Position numbers and translations under genes: made by a program. Source: Streptomyces sp. CB09001 (GTDB lineage Bacteria; Actinomycetota; Actinomycetes; Streptomycetales; Streptomycetaceae). Taken from it: DNA of 64,000 nt. Shown here piece after piece: positions 1 through 7,744 of the stretch; the first letter of the stretch is position 1, and the number at the start of each line of letters is the position of its first letter. The stretch covers positions 7,723,609 through 7,787,608 of the forward strand of contig NZ_CP026730.1 of assembly GCF_003369795.1 (NCBI RefSeq). Direction: 5' to 3'. The notes below the pieces were generated by a model. That model ran no database searches, was not told the DNA's origin, and worked only from the letters and a program-made list of their open reading frames with translations.

Positions 1-3
1 CAT
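1..3 (-). CDS. start codon of the next operon gene (cut by window edge)
   Basis: The first three bases read ATG on the minus strand and are preceded, in the reading direction, by a purine-rich AAGGACAGGA ribosome site that starts just past the methyltransferase stop. A further gene of the leftward operon most likely begins here and continues beyond the left edge. Nothing of its product can be seen. Confidence 0.5.
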
Positions 4-17
4 GGTTGTCCTGTCCT

Positions 18-779
18 TCACGAGGTGCTTCGTTTGACGGCGTGGCCGATGTAGCTGGCCGAGACATCGCCGGTGAGGGTGAAAGCGCCGAGACGGCGGT
101 GGCGCAGCAGACCCGGCAGCAGCAGGGGCAGCGGCCGGGCCGGGCCGAGCCCGTGCGTGGCGGCGAGCCGCAGACCGACGGACGCGAGCCGCACCCGCAG
201 CTCGGCGGGCCGGATGAACATCTTCCAGTTGTGCGTGCCGGGCTTGATGATGCCCAGGAGCTTCTCCGCGACCAGGATGAGCAGCAGATAGCTGCGCACC
301 GTCCGGTTGACCGTGTCGAACAGCAGCACACCGCCGGGCACGAGCAGCCGCTCGATCTCGGCGAGCGCGGCCGGCAGGTCCTGGAAATGCTCCAGCACGT
401 CGGAGGCGACGACCGCCTCGGCGCAACCGTCCGGAAGGCCGGTGCCGTACGCCGACCCGACCTGGTAGGTCACCTCGACACCGGAGGCCGCCGCGTGCCG
501 GCGGGCGGCGGCGACGGTGCCGGGGGAGAGGTCGATGCCGGTGACGCGGTAGCCGCGGCCGGCGAGTTCCTCGGCGACGAGCCCGCCGCCGCAGCCCAGG
601 TCGACGACGCGGATCGTGTCGGCGGCCCGGCCGGGGTGACGCTCCCGCAGGATCCGGTCGAAGTATCCGGTGCGCGCCGGGTTCATCTCGTGCAGGGCGC
701 GCAGCGGGCCCTCGGTGTTCCACCAGTCGTCGCCGACCTCTTCGTAGTACTCGTTGTCGATCGTCAGCGCACTGGCCAT
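18..779 (-). CDS. UbiG-like SAM-dependent O-methyltransferase
   Basis: A 253-residue class I methyltransferase. Motif I VVDLGCGGG (about residues 58-66) is the SAM-binding glycine loop, followed by the acidic residue of GIDLS. The segment GTHNWKMFIRP near residue 185 strongly resembles the GTHDWxxFI stretch of UbiG/Coq3 3-demethylubiquinone O-methyltransferases, so O-methylation of a hydroxylated ring or enol is more likely than sugar N-methylation. The chosen ATG overlaps the stop of the upstream dehydrogenase as TGATG, a coupling arrangement; another ATG nine bases upstream is possible. It is part of the leftward operon and presumably tailors the cluster product. Family assignment is firm, the substrate is unknown. 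Confidence 0.85.
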   Translation of the reverse strand: MASALTIDNEYYEEVGDDWWNTEGPLRALHEMNPARTGYFDRILRERHPGRAADTIRVVDLGCGGGLVAEELAGRGYRVTGIDLSPGTVAAARRHAAASGVEVTYQVGSAYGTGLPDGCAEAVVASDVLEHFQDLPAALAEIERLLVPGGVLLFDTVNRTVRSYLLLILVAEKLLGIIKPGTHNWKMFIRPAELRVRLASVGLRLAATHGLGPARPLPLLLPGLLRHRRLGAFTLTGDVSASYIGHAVKRSTS

Positions 780-1981
780 CACACCCACCTCGGCGTCTCG
801 ACCGGGCTGATGCCCAGCGTCGCCTTGCCGATGAACTCGCGGGCCATGTCGTTGGTGAACGGCAGCAGCGGCCCCGCCTTGACGTCCCGCCAGATCTGCC
901 CGATCCGGGAGCCGTCCCGGATACCGGAGCCGCCGATCACCTCGAAGGCGGTGGCGACGACGTGCTCGGCCTCATTGGTGATGTGGTACTTCGGGACGCA
1001 GGTGTCGGCCACGAACGCCGGCAGGTCCTCGCCCGGGTCCACGTGCCGGGTCGCGTACTCGGTGAGCAGGGCGTCCATCGTGGCGATCGACGACCGCATC
1101 CGGGCCACCGCGAACTGGATGCCCGGCAGCCGGGCCAGATCGGACACGGCCGTCGTCGCACGCCCCCGGGTCCGCTCGACGGCCAGCTCGTACGCCCGCT
1201 CGGCCAGCCCCAGGAACACGGCCGCGAAGCAGTAGTGCCCCCACTGCTGGCGGGCCATCACGAACAGCGGGGTGAGCCCGTCGGGGAAGACCGAGTCGTC
1301 GGCGTCGACCCGCAGACCGGCCAGCTTCAGCGAGTGCGAGCCCGTCATGGGCAGCGCGAAGCCGCTCCAGGGGGCGACCACCTCGATGCCTTCCTCGGGC
1401 TTCTCCACGAAGAACGCCGCCAGGTTGAACGGCGGCTCCAGATGCGCGTCGTCGAGACCGGCGGTGACCACCAGGTGCGTCGCCGCGTCATAGCCGGTGG
1501 CGAAGTGCTTGAGCCCGTCCAGGACGAAACCGTCGGGCACCCGGCGGGCCGTCGTGGAGGGCCGCACCCAGTTGCCGCCCGAGCCCTCGTCGGTGAACGG
1601 CCCCACCACGAACGCCCCGTCGCGCACCGCGCCGAACATCCGCTCACGCACGGCCACGCTCAGATCGCTGCGCATCGAACCGGTCAGCACGGCGTGGATG
1701 GCCAGCGTGAAGGCGGTCGACCCGCAGCCGCCCGCGATGATCCGCAGCAGCCGCGTGTTCTCCTCCAGCGTCGCCTCGAAGCCCCCCAGATCCGCGGGGA
1801 CGTTGATCGCGGTGATTCCGGCGTCGATCAGCTCACGGATGTTCTCGCCGACGAACTCGCCGGACGCGTACGCCTTCTCGGAGCGCTCCTCGAAACGGCG
1901 CGCGAGGAGGCGGGCCCGGTCAAGCAACGCGGCCCAGCGCAGGGCCCGTTCGGTGCCCTCGACCGGTGTGACGGTGGTCAT
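779..1981 (-). CDS. acyl-CoA dehydrogenase family flavoprotein (paralogue B)
   Basis: A 400-residue acyl-CoA dehydrogenase-fold protein. The central FTDEGSGGNW stretch corresponds to the flavin/substrate segment of the family, and the protein is similar in layout and C-terminus (GISPVETPRWV versus GVPVFAEPRWEG) to the gene directly upstream, so the two are paralogues. The ATG is preceded by a GGGAGGG ribosome site inside the last codons of that neighbour, five bases away. Together with the adjacent ACP and acyl-AMP ligase it probably dehydrogenates, or as an FMN-type relative hydroxylates, an ACP-bound acyl chain. A heteromeric enzyme with paralogue A is possible but not shown. The window does not identify the acyl substrate. 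Confidence 0.85.
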   Translation of the reverse strand: MTTVTPVEGTERALRWAALLDRARLLARRFEERSEKAYASGEFVGENIRELIDAGITAINVPADLGGFEATLEENTRLLRIIAGGCGSTAFTLAIHAVLTGSMRSDLSVAVRERMFGAVRDGAFVVGPFTDEGSGGNWVRPSTTARRVPDGFVLDGLKHFATGYDAATHLVVTAGLDDAHLEPPFNLAAFFVEKPEEGIEVVAPWSGFALPMTGSHSLKLAGLRVDADDSVFPDGLTPLFVMARQQWGHYCFAAVFLGLAERAYELAVERTRGRATTAVSDLARLPGIQFAVARMRSSIATMDALLTEYATRHVDPGEDLPAFVADTCVPKYHITNEAEHVVATAFEVIGGSGIRDGSRIGQIWRDVKAGPLLPFTNDMAREFIGKATLGISPVETPRWV

Positions 1982-1986
1982 GGCGT

Positions 1987-3177
1987 TCAGCCCTCCCAGC
2001 GGGGTTCGGCGAAGACCGGCACTCCGAGCGCGTGCTTGCCCGCCCACTCGGCGGTCACATCGGAGTTCGGCGGGACGAGCAGCCCGGCCACCACGTCCCG
2101 GTAGGCGCGCTGCAGCGGGTGCGAGGACATCAGCGCGGAACCGCCCTGGACCTGCATGGCCAGCGAGACCACCTCATGAGCGAGGCGGCACACGCTGTTC
2201 TTCATCACGCTCATCTCGATGTAGTGGCCGAGCGGATCCTCGGCGATCGCGGTGTCGTGGTCGGCGCGCACCGCCTGGTACAGGTGCGCCTCCGCGGCCG
2301 CGAGCCGGGTGCGCATCTCGGCCACCCGGAACTGCACACCCGGCAGATGCGCCACGGTCCGGTCCAGCACGTGCAGGGTGCGGCCGCGCTGCTCACGGAC
2401 CACCGTCTCCAGGGCGCCGCGGGCGATCCCCAGGAACACGGACGCGAAGCTGCACCACGCCCAGTGCACCCCCTGCATGAACATCAGCGGCAGCGCCCCC
2501 GGCCGCCCCACCATGTGCGCGTCCGCCACGAACAGGTCGTCCAGGAGCAGCGAGTGGCTGCCCGTGGCACGCATGCCCGCCGCGTCCCACTCGGCGGTGA
2601 CGCTCACTCCGCGCTCCGCCTTGGGCACCAGGAAGCCGACCGGCTCCGGCAGCCCCCGGTCGTCGGTACGGGCCGCGGACAGGAACAGCAGATCGGCCGC
2701 AGGGAACCCGGTGAAGAAGCCCTTGCGCCCGTTCAGCAGATAACCGCCCTCCACGGGCTCGGCCTTGGTGGTGGGATGCCACCAGTTGCCGCCCACTCCG
2801 GGCTCACTGAACCCACCGGCGATCACCGCGCCGTCCTCGACGATGGCCCGGTACGCCCGCTCGGCCGCCGGACCTCCGATCCCCGCGATCATCGCGATGC
2901 CGTGGACGTGCATGTTCACCGCGAACGCGGTACTCGCACAGCCGGCCGCGAGGGTCTCCTGCGCCCGGCACAACTCCTCCAACTCCGCGCCGCCACCGCC
3001 GTGTTCGCGTGGCACCGTCATCGCGGTGTACCCGGAGGAGACCAGTTCGGCCACGTTCTCGTGCGGAAAACTGCCCGCCGCGTCGTGCTCCGCGGCCCGG
3101 CCGGCGAACCCCGCCGCCAGCTCCTCGGCCAGCGCGACGAAATCGGTCCGCACGGGCGCGTCCTGGGTGACGGTCAT
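1987..3177 (-). CDS. acyl-CoA dehydrogenase family flavoprotein (paralogue A)
   Basis: A 396-residue acyl-CoA dehydrogenase family member. FSEPGVGGNWWHP near residue 125 matches the flavin-contacting segment, and GRKGFFTG follows as in typical members. Its ATG overlaps the ACP stop (ATGA), so ACP and dehydrogenase are translationally coupled, which suggests that the two proteins act together on a carrier-bound acyl group. The closest functional analogies are ACP-dependent dehydrogenases that desaturate acyl or aminoacyl thioesters. Whether it desaturates or oxygenates cannot be decided here. It has a paralogue immediately downstream, five bases away. Confidence 0.87.
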   Translation of the reverse strand: MTVTQDAPVRTDFVALAEELAAGFAGRAAEHDAAGSFPHENVAELVSSGYTAMTVPREHGGGGAELEELCRAQETLAAGCASTAFAVNMHVHGIAMIAGIGGPAAERAYRAIVEDGAVIAGGFSEPGVGGNWWHPTTKAEPVEGGYLLNGRKGFFTGFPAADLLFLSAARTDDRGLPEPVGFLVPKAERGVSVTAEWDAAGMRATGSHSLLLDDLFVADAHMVGRPGALPLMFMQGVHWAWCSFASVFLGIARGALETVVREQRGRTLHVLDRTVAHLPGVQFRVAEMRTRLAAAEAHLYQAVRADHDTAIAEDPLGHYIEMSVMKNSVCRLAHEVVSLAMQVQGGSALMSSHPLQRAYRDVVAGLLVPPNSDVTAEWAGKHALGVPVFAEPRWEG

Positions 3178-3476
3178 CGCACGCCCCCCACGACCAGCGG
3201 CCGCTCCTCGGGCACCGTCAGCGCCAGATAGCGCACCAGACTGCCGACGGTGTCGCCCTCCGCCCGGGTCGCCATCGCCAGCCAGTCCGAGATCTCCACT
3301 CCCGCGTACGTGTCCCGGATGCGCTCGAAGAGCTCAGCCAGCTCCACCGAGTCCAGACCGAGGTCCCCGGTGAGCCGGGACCGCTCGGTGATCTGCCGCC
3401 GCACCGTCTCGGGACGCACGGCGGCGAGGTGTTGCGTCAAGGTCGTCATGAAGGCTTGCGCCCGGTCGTCCTGCAC
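3174..3476 (-). CDS. discrete acyl carrier protein
   Basis: A 100-residue freestanding carrier protein. GDLGLDSVEL contains the 4'-phosphopantetheine attachment serine (Ser43 from the chosen start). I chose the GTG at 3476 because AGGAG lies five bases ahead of it; the in-frame ATG at 3449, which would give 91 residues, has no clear ribosome site. It lies between the acyl-AMP ligase gene (197 bases upstream, with a strong hairpin in the gap) and two dehydrogenases (4-base overlap). The order FAAL, ACP, dehydrogenases implies that the ligase loads this ACP and the flavoproteins modify the tethered chain. Confidence 0.88.
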   Translation of the reverse strand: MQDDRAQAFMTTLTQHLAAVRPETVRRQITERSRLTGDLGLDSVELAELFERIRDTYAGVEISDWLAMATRAEGDTVGSLVRYLALTVPEERPLVVGGVR

Positions 3477-3628
3477 ATCCACTCCTGGATACCTGGGGAG
3501 AAAAATGGGTCGAAACCGCGGGAGAACCTGGTGGTGCGCCGGCTGTGGGGTGCCGTTCGGCCATGGTGGCGGCCCCGGCTGTAGCGGCGGTTGCGCGGCC
3601 GGACGGCCGCCGGACGGGTGGCGCGGAC

Positions 3629-3669
3629 GCCGGTGAGCGCCCGGCCCCCGAGGGCCGGCGCGCACCGGC
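3629..3669 (-). terminator. GC-rich hairpin between FAAL and ACP genes
   Basis: Just past the acyl-AMP ligase stop, an arm at 3629-3646 pairs with 3653-3669 (GGCCGG core, ending ACCGGC) around a short loop. No U-tract follows. It could be a terminator or attenuator that lowers ACP and dehydrogenase expression relative to TE and FAAL, or an mRNA-stabilising stem. Confidence 0.5.
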
Positions 3670-3673
3670 GGCC

Positions 3674-5449
3674 TCAGCCCTGGACCAGTTCCCCCGTCCG
3701 GTCCACCAGCCGCTCCGCCTCGGGCTCCACCACGGCGTGCACCGCGGCCGTCCGCCCCGTGAGGAACTGCCGGCGCATCAGCGTCCGCTGGATCTTTCCG
3801 CTGGTGGTCCTGCGCACCGTGCCGGGCGCCACGAGCAGCACGCTGCCCGCCGCGATCCCGAACTCCCCGGTGATCGCGGTCTGGACCCGGCCGACCAGCT
3901 CCCGGCCCGCCCCGTCGACGTCCGGCGCCCCCTCCAGACCCGCCGCCTCCAGGACGAGCACCAGCCGCTCCCGGCCCGCTGGCCCGGCCGGCACCGTGAA
4001 CGCGGCGCACGTGCCCAGCGACCGGTCCACGGCCCGCGCCGCCGCCTCCACGTCGTGGGGGTAGATGTTGCGGCCGTTGACCAGCATCATCTCCTTCAGC
4101 CTGCCGGTGACGAACAACTGCCCGTCCACGACGGCACCGAGATCACCGGTGCGCAGCCAGCCCGCGCCCGCCGGCCCGCTCTCGCCGGCGAGCCGCGCCC
4201 CGAACGTCTCCGCCGTGGCCTCGGCCCGCGCCCAGTACCCGCCGGCCACGCTCTGCCCGCGCACCCAGAGCTCCCCGACCCGCCCCTGCGCCACGGCCCG
4301 TGACGTGGCCGGGTCGACGACCCGCACCTCGAAGTCCTCGGCGCGCACCGTGCCGCTGCTCACCAGGGTGCGGGCCGAAGTGTCGGCCCCGGCCGGGACG
4401 ACCTCGCCGCGCTCCAGGGCGGCCGCATCGACGCGGCGGGTCACGGGCGCGGCCCCGCGGGGCGCACCCGCCACCAACAGCGTGGTCTCCGCCATGCCGT
4501 AGCACGGGAAGAACGCCTCGGGCCGGAAGCCCGCGGGCGCGAACCGGCGGGCGAACGCGGCCAGGGTGTCGGCGCGCACCGGCTCGGCACCGTTGCAGGC
4601 CGACTCCCAGCCGGACAGGTCCAGACGGGCGAGATCGTCGTCCTTGACCCGCCGTACACACATGTCGTACGCGAAGTTCGGGCCACCGCCGACGGTAACC
4701 CCGTGCTCCCCGATCATCTCCAGCCAGCCCACCGGCCGGCGCAGGAACGCGGCCGGTTCCATGAGCGCGGCCCGCGCCCCCAGCCACAGCGGCTGCAGCA
4801 CATGCCCGATGAGCCCCATGTCGTGGTAGAGCGGCAGCCAGCTGCCGAACACGGAGTCGCCGGTGGCGCCCAGCGAGCGCTGCATCGCCGCCTCGTTGGC
4901 CATCAGGTTGCGGTGCGAGACCATGACGCCCTTGGGGGTACTGGTCGACCCCGACGTGTACTGAAGGAAGGCCAGGTCGTCCGGGCGCAGGCTGGGCGCG
5001 CGCCACTGCGAAGCGTCGCCCACCGGGCCGGCGTCCGTGGCCACGCAGGGCACGGACCGGATGCCGCTCAGCCCGGCCTCGATGTCCGGCGCGGCCGCCG
5101 CGGTGGTGAGCACCGCGCCGACCCGGGCGTCGCCGGCGATCCGGGCGAGGCGCTCGAAGTGGCGGGTGTGGTCCGTGGGCAGCGGCGCCGGGACCGCGAC
5201 CGCGCCCGCGTAGAGACAGCCGACGAACGCCGTCACGAAGGACAGGTCCGACGGGTAGAGCAGCAGCACCTGCCGGCCGGACAGGCCGCGCTCCAGGAGC
5301 CAGGACGCGATGTCCCTGGCCCGCTCGTCCAGCTCGGCGTAGCCGAGCCGCTCGACCCCCGTGCCGCGGACGAACGCGAAGGCCTCGGCCCCGCCCCGCT
5401 CCTGCACCCGGGCCAGCACCCGTTCCGTGTACGTCTCCTGATGTGCCAT
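3674..5449 (-). CDS. fatty acyl-AMP ligase (FAAL)
   Basis: A 591-residue adenylate-forming enzyme. The ATP loop YTSGSTSTPKG (about residue 160), the FAAL-typical WLPLYHDMGLIG segment, GGPNFAYDMC and the C-terminal TSGKIQRT lysine region identify the FAAL branch rather than amino-acid-specific A domains. FAALs activate carboxylic acids as acyl-adenylates and pass them to a carrier protein without CoA. The ATG was chosen because MAHQETYTERV aligns with the normal FAAL N-terminus; the longer frame upstream is shadow sequence. The gene is 14 bases downstream of the thioesterase gene, and the ACP follows after a hairpin. It probably starts a chain with a free fatty or short acid. Confidence 0.9.
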   Translation of the reverse strand: MAHQETYTERVLARVQERGGAEAFAFVRGTGVERLGYAELDERARDIASWLLERGLSGRQVLLLYPSDLSFVTAFVGCLYAGAVAVPAPLPTDHTRHFERLARIAGDARVGAVLTTAAAAPDIEAGLSGIRSVPCVATDAGPVGDASQWRAPSLRPDDLAFLQYTSGSTSTPKGVMVSHRNLMANEAAMQRSLGATGDSVFGSWLPLYHDMGLIGHVLQPLWLGARAALMEPAAFLRRPVGWLEMIGEHGVTVGGGPNFAYDMCVRRVKDDDLARLDLSGWESACNGAEPVRADTLAAFARRFAPAGFRPEAFFPCYGMAETTLLVAGAPRGAAPVTRRVDAAALERGEVVPAGADTSARTLVSSGTVRAEDFEVRVVDPATSRAVAQGRVGELWVRGQSVAGGYWARAEATAETFGARLAGESGPAGAGWLRTGDLGAVVDGQLFVTGRLKEMMLVNGRNIYPHDVEAAARAVDRSLGTCAAFTVPAGPAGRERLVLVLEAAGLEGAPDVDGAGRELVGRVQTAITGEFGIAAGSVLLVAPGTVRRTTSGKIQRTLMRRQFLTGRTAAVHAVVEPEAERLVDRTGELVQG

Positions 5450-5463
5450 CACAACCCCTTGGA

Positions 5464-6252
5464 TCAGGCGGACAGGGCGCCGGCCAGCACCGGGGCCCGG
5501 TCGTAGCGGCGGACCACGGACGCGAGCTCGCGCAGGAACACGTCCTCGTGAGCGCGGATGAAGAAGTGCCCTCCCGGCACCACCCGCACCTCGTAGCCGC
5601 GTCCCGCCTGGCGCCGCCAGGCCACCACCTCGGGCACCGACACGAGCCGGTCCCTGGCCCCGACGAACAGGTGCAGCGGCACCCGCACGGCTTCGGTGTC
5701 CGGTGCGAAGGACGTCGTGCACAGCTGGAGGTCGTCGCGGGCCACGGGCAGCAGCGCCGCCAGGAAGTCGGGGTGATCCAGGATCACCCGGGGGATGCCG
5801 CCCAACGCGGCCAGCGAGGCCACGAGTTCCTCGTCGCTCGCTCCCGGGTCGGCGATCTTCGGCGCCGGAAGGTGCGGCGCCCGGTACGAACTCAGGGCCA
5901 GCGCCATGGGCAGCGGCGCGCCGCGGCGCTGGCGCCGGGCGGTCAGCGCGTAGGCCACGAGGGCCCCCATGCTGTGCCCGTAGAACACGTGCGGGTGCTC
6001 CAGCTCCGCGTCCAGCTGCTCGTCGAGATCGGCGACGAGCGCATGCAGGTCCGTGAAGCGCGGTTCGGTCATCCGGCCCTCGCGGCCGGGCAGCTGGACG
6101 GGCAGCACCCGGGCGCCTGCCCCGTGCGCGTCGAGGCCACGCTGCCAGCGCCGGTAGGCCGACGCCCCACCGCCCGCGTACGGGAAGCAGAACAGCCGCA
6201 CCTCGGTCTCGGTGTCGTCCGTCGGGGAGGTGTGGGACAGGTAACGCGTCAT
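5464..6252 (-). CDS. type II thioesterase (alpha/beta hydrolase)
   Basis: A 262-residue external thioesterase of the GrsT/RifR type. CFPYAGGGASAYRRW near the N-terminus is the family signature, GHSMGA (about residues 89-94) holds the nucleophile serine and PGGHFF near residue 227 the catalytic histidine. Such enzymes remove stalled or wrong acyl groups from carrier proteins of PKS/NRPS systems, which suggests that a megasynthase lies outside the window. The start is the only ATG that gives a normal length; the upstream 257 codons of the open frame are arginine/proline-rich shadow. It is the first gene of the leftward operon. Confidence 0.9.
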   Translation of the reverse strand: MTRYLSHTSPTDDTETEVRLFCFPYAGGGASAYRRWQRGLDAHGAGARVLPVQLPGREGRMTEPRFTDLHALVADLDEQLDAELEHPHVFYGHSMGALVAYALTARRQRRGAPLPMALALSSYRAPHLPAPKIADPGASDEELVASLAALGGIPRVILDHPDFLAALLPVARDDLQLCTTSFAPDTEAVRVPLHLFVGARDRLVSVPEVVAWRRQAGRGYEVRVVPGGHFFIRAHEDVFLRELASVVRRYDRAPVLAGALSA

Positions 6253-6752
6253 TCCGTTCCGCCTCGGGCTCGTCCGGTTGTCTGGACGCCCGCCGGGACC
6301 GCGGCACCGTGGGCGGCGAGGAGGGCGGACCGGAGGGGCGGCGGACGTCCGGGTCCCGGTGTGCGGACGCGCACGGGGCACCTGCCCGACCGGCCGGACA
6401 CCTCGACGCACGATGGAGCGGGTCCCGGCAGGCACGCCACGAGCATGCGGTTGACCGCTAAAAGACAGCCAAATCGGATGCGTGGTCGAGGCCGCGTGAC
6501 GCGATGACGGCTGACGGGCGGCGCAGCCGGCCCGCCGGCGGCCATGACGAACTGCCGCGGGCAGCAGGGGCGATCGGGGGCAGGCGGCGGCAGGCAACCG
6601 CGCCCCCCGATACGCGCGGGCAGGAGGGCCGCACCGACGGCCCGCCGTCCCGCCCCCCGCCGGATGAAGGCGGGCGGGCGGAGGCGGCCGCGCCGCGAAG
6701 GCTGAGCCGGACGGCGAGCGCGCGATTGGCTCGCGCGCTCGCCGCCGGGAGC
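6253..6752. other. 500-base intergenic region, promoter of the leftward operon
   Basis: No convincing gene. The region lies between the thioesterase start and the 3' end of the leftward exporter block, so it must hold the promoter of the TE-FAAL-ACP operon. It contains the CTTTTAG box at 6456-6473 and, partly overlapping it, the 12-base palindrome GCGGTTGACCGC at 6447-6458. Confidence 0.6.
6456..6473 (-). promoter_or_regulatory. CTTTTAG box 1 (cluster motif)
   Basis: On the minus strand this reads TTTGGCTGTCTTTTAGCG. It matches 15 of 18 positions of the box at 9375-9392 and is oriented towards the thioesterase operon. See the related boxes at 9375 and 14261. It may be an operator or part of a promoter. 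Confidence 0.4.
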
Positions 6753-7142
6753 TCAGTGGCCGAGCAGCCAGCCGATGCGGTCGTAGGCGAGGACCTGGTA
6801 GAGGACCATGATCAGCAGCAGCCAGCGGGCGGCCCGGCGCAGACCCGCGAGATACAGGGCTGCCACCGCACCGAAGAACACGGCGAGTTCGAGCAGCAGC
6901 CGCAGCGGGCCAGGCGTGTGGACGTCGCTCTCGCCCGAGCGCGACGGGTCGTCCGGTACGGCGAAGGTGCCCCACATCCAGCCGACGGCCACCGGCACCA
7001 CGACCACCGCGAGCCAGCGCCACGGCGAGGGAACGGTGCGCCAGGCCCAGATGCCGAAGCAGACCAGCGAGACCATTTCGAGCAGGAAGCGGATGCCGAG
7101 CATGACGTCGTTGTTGGCGAGCGCCAGAGTCGCGTGACTCAC
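6753..7142 (-). CDS. small four-helix membrane protein, YrdB/DUF2568-like
   Basis: A 129-residue hydrophobic protein with about four predicted membrane segments (around residues 15-35, 40-58, 80-100 and 105-122). The sequence layout, starting MLGIRFLLEMVSLVCFGIWAW, resembles the YrdB/DUF2568 family of unknown function. Its ATG overlaps the stop of the SRPBCC gene upstream (4 bases), so the two are coupled. A direct role in the cluster is not evident; it may simply travel with the exporter operon. Confidence 0.75.
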   Translation of the reverse strand: MSHATLALANNDVMLGIRFLLEMVSLVCFGIWAWRTVPSPWRWLAVVVVPVAVGWMWGTFAVPDDPSRSGESDVHTPGPLRLLLELAVFFGAVAALYLAGLRRAARWLLLIMVLYQVLAYDRIGWLLGH

Positions 7143-7690
7143 CGGGAAACCTCCGTATCAGCAGTATCAGCAGTCTCAGCCGTGGACTTGAGGGCTGCCA
7201 GCCAGTTCTGCAAAACCGTGCGCAGCTTGGCGCTGGGGAAGTAGAGGGCGATGAGCGGGCCGCCGATGGACTCCTCCGACAGCACTTCGGTGGCGCGTCC
7301 GCCGTCGAGGGACGTGAGCCGGAAGCGGTGCACCGCGCGGGTGCCGGCCAGCACGCCGGTCCAGCACAGCTCCTGCTGCGGTTCGACCACGGCCAGCGTC
7401 GACCTGATGGGCATCCCGCCCAGCTTCCAGCGGAACTGCTCGTCGGGCACGGTGCCGCCCGGCCCCTGGCGCACGGAGGCGACCTGCGGCACCCAGGAGG
7501 GCCAGCCCGGCAGGTCGTGCAGCAGCCGCCACACGGTGGCCGGGGGCGCCTCGATCCGCACCCGGCTGATGGCGGTCACGGGCGCCCAGTCGTCTATGCG
7601 GCCGCCCTTGGCGTAGTGCTGATGGAGCTCGTCCAGCGACGGGCCGCAGTAGAAGACGCGGCCGAGTAACGAACGTGGGGCGACAGGCAT
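7139..7690 (-). CDS. SRPBCC (START/polyketide cyclase-like) protein
   Basis: A 183-residue protein with the SRPBCC pattern: IEAPPATVWRLLHDLPGWPSW followed by alternating strands and a C-terminal helix (SAKLRTVLQNWLAAL). The fold binds hydrophobic ligands; members include aromatase/cyclases and many proteins of unknown role. The ATG at 7690 was chosen for its AAGGTGG site four bases ahead; ATGs at 7735 and 7732 are alternatives. The C-terminus ends in a short repeated TAD tripeptide encoded by a 9-base tandem repeat near 7155. It lies 54 bases downstream of the exporter gene and overlaps the small membrane protein gene. Confidence 0.8.
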   Translation of the reverse strand: MPVAPRSLLGRVFYCGPSLDELHQHYAKGGRIDDWAPVTAISRVRIEAPPATVWRLLHDLPGWPSWVPQVASVRQGPGGTVPDEQFRWKLGGMPIRSTLAVVEPQQELCWTGVLAGTRAVHRFRLTSLDGGRATEVLSEESIGGPLIALYFPSAKLRTVLQNWLAALKSTAETADTADTEVSR

Positions 7691-7744
7691 GGAGCCACCT
7701 TGTGGGGAGTGAAGGAACGGTGTACCGGTCATCATGATCCGGGG

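Noticed and set aside
6..1235. 409-codon plus-strand frame opposite the methyltransferase and dehydrogenase genes
   Set aside because: Shadow of the real minus-strand genes; composition is arginine/glycine-rich and no family is visible.
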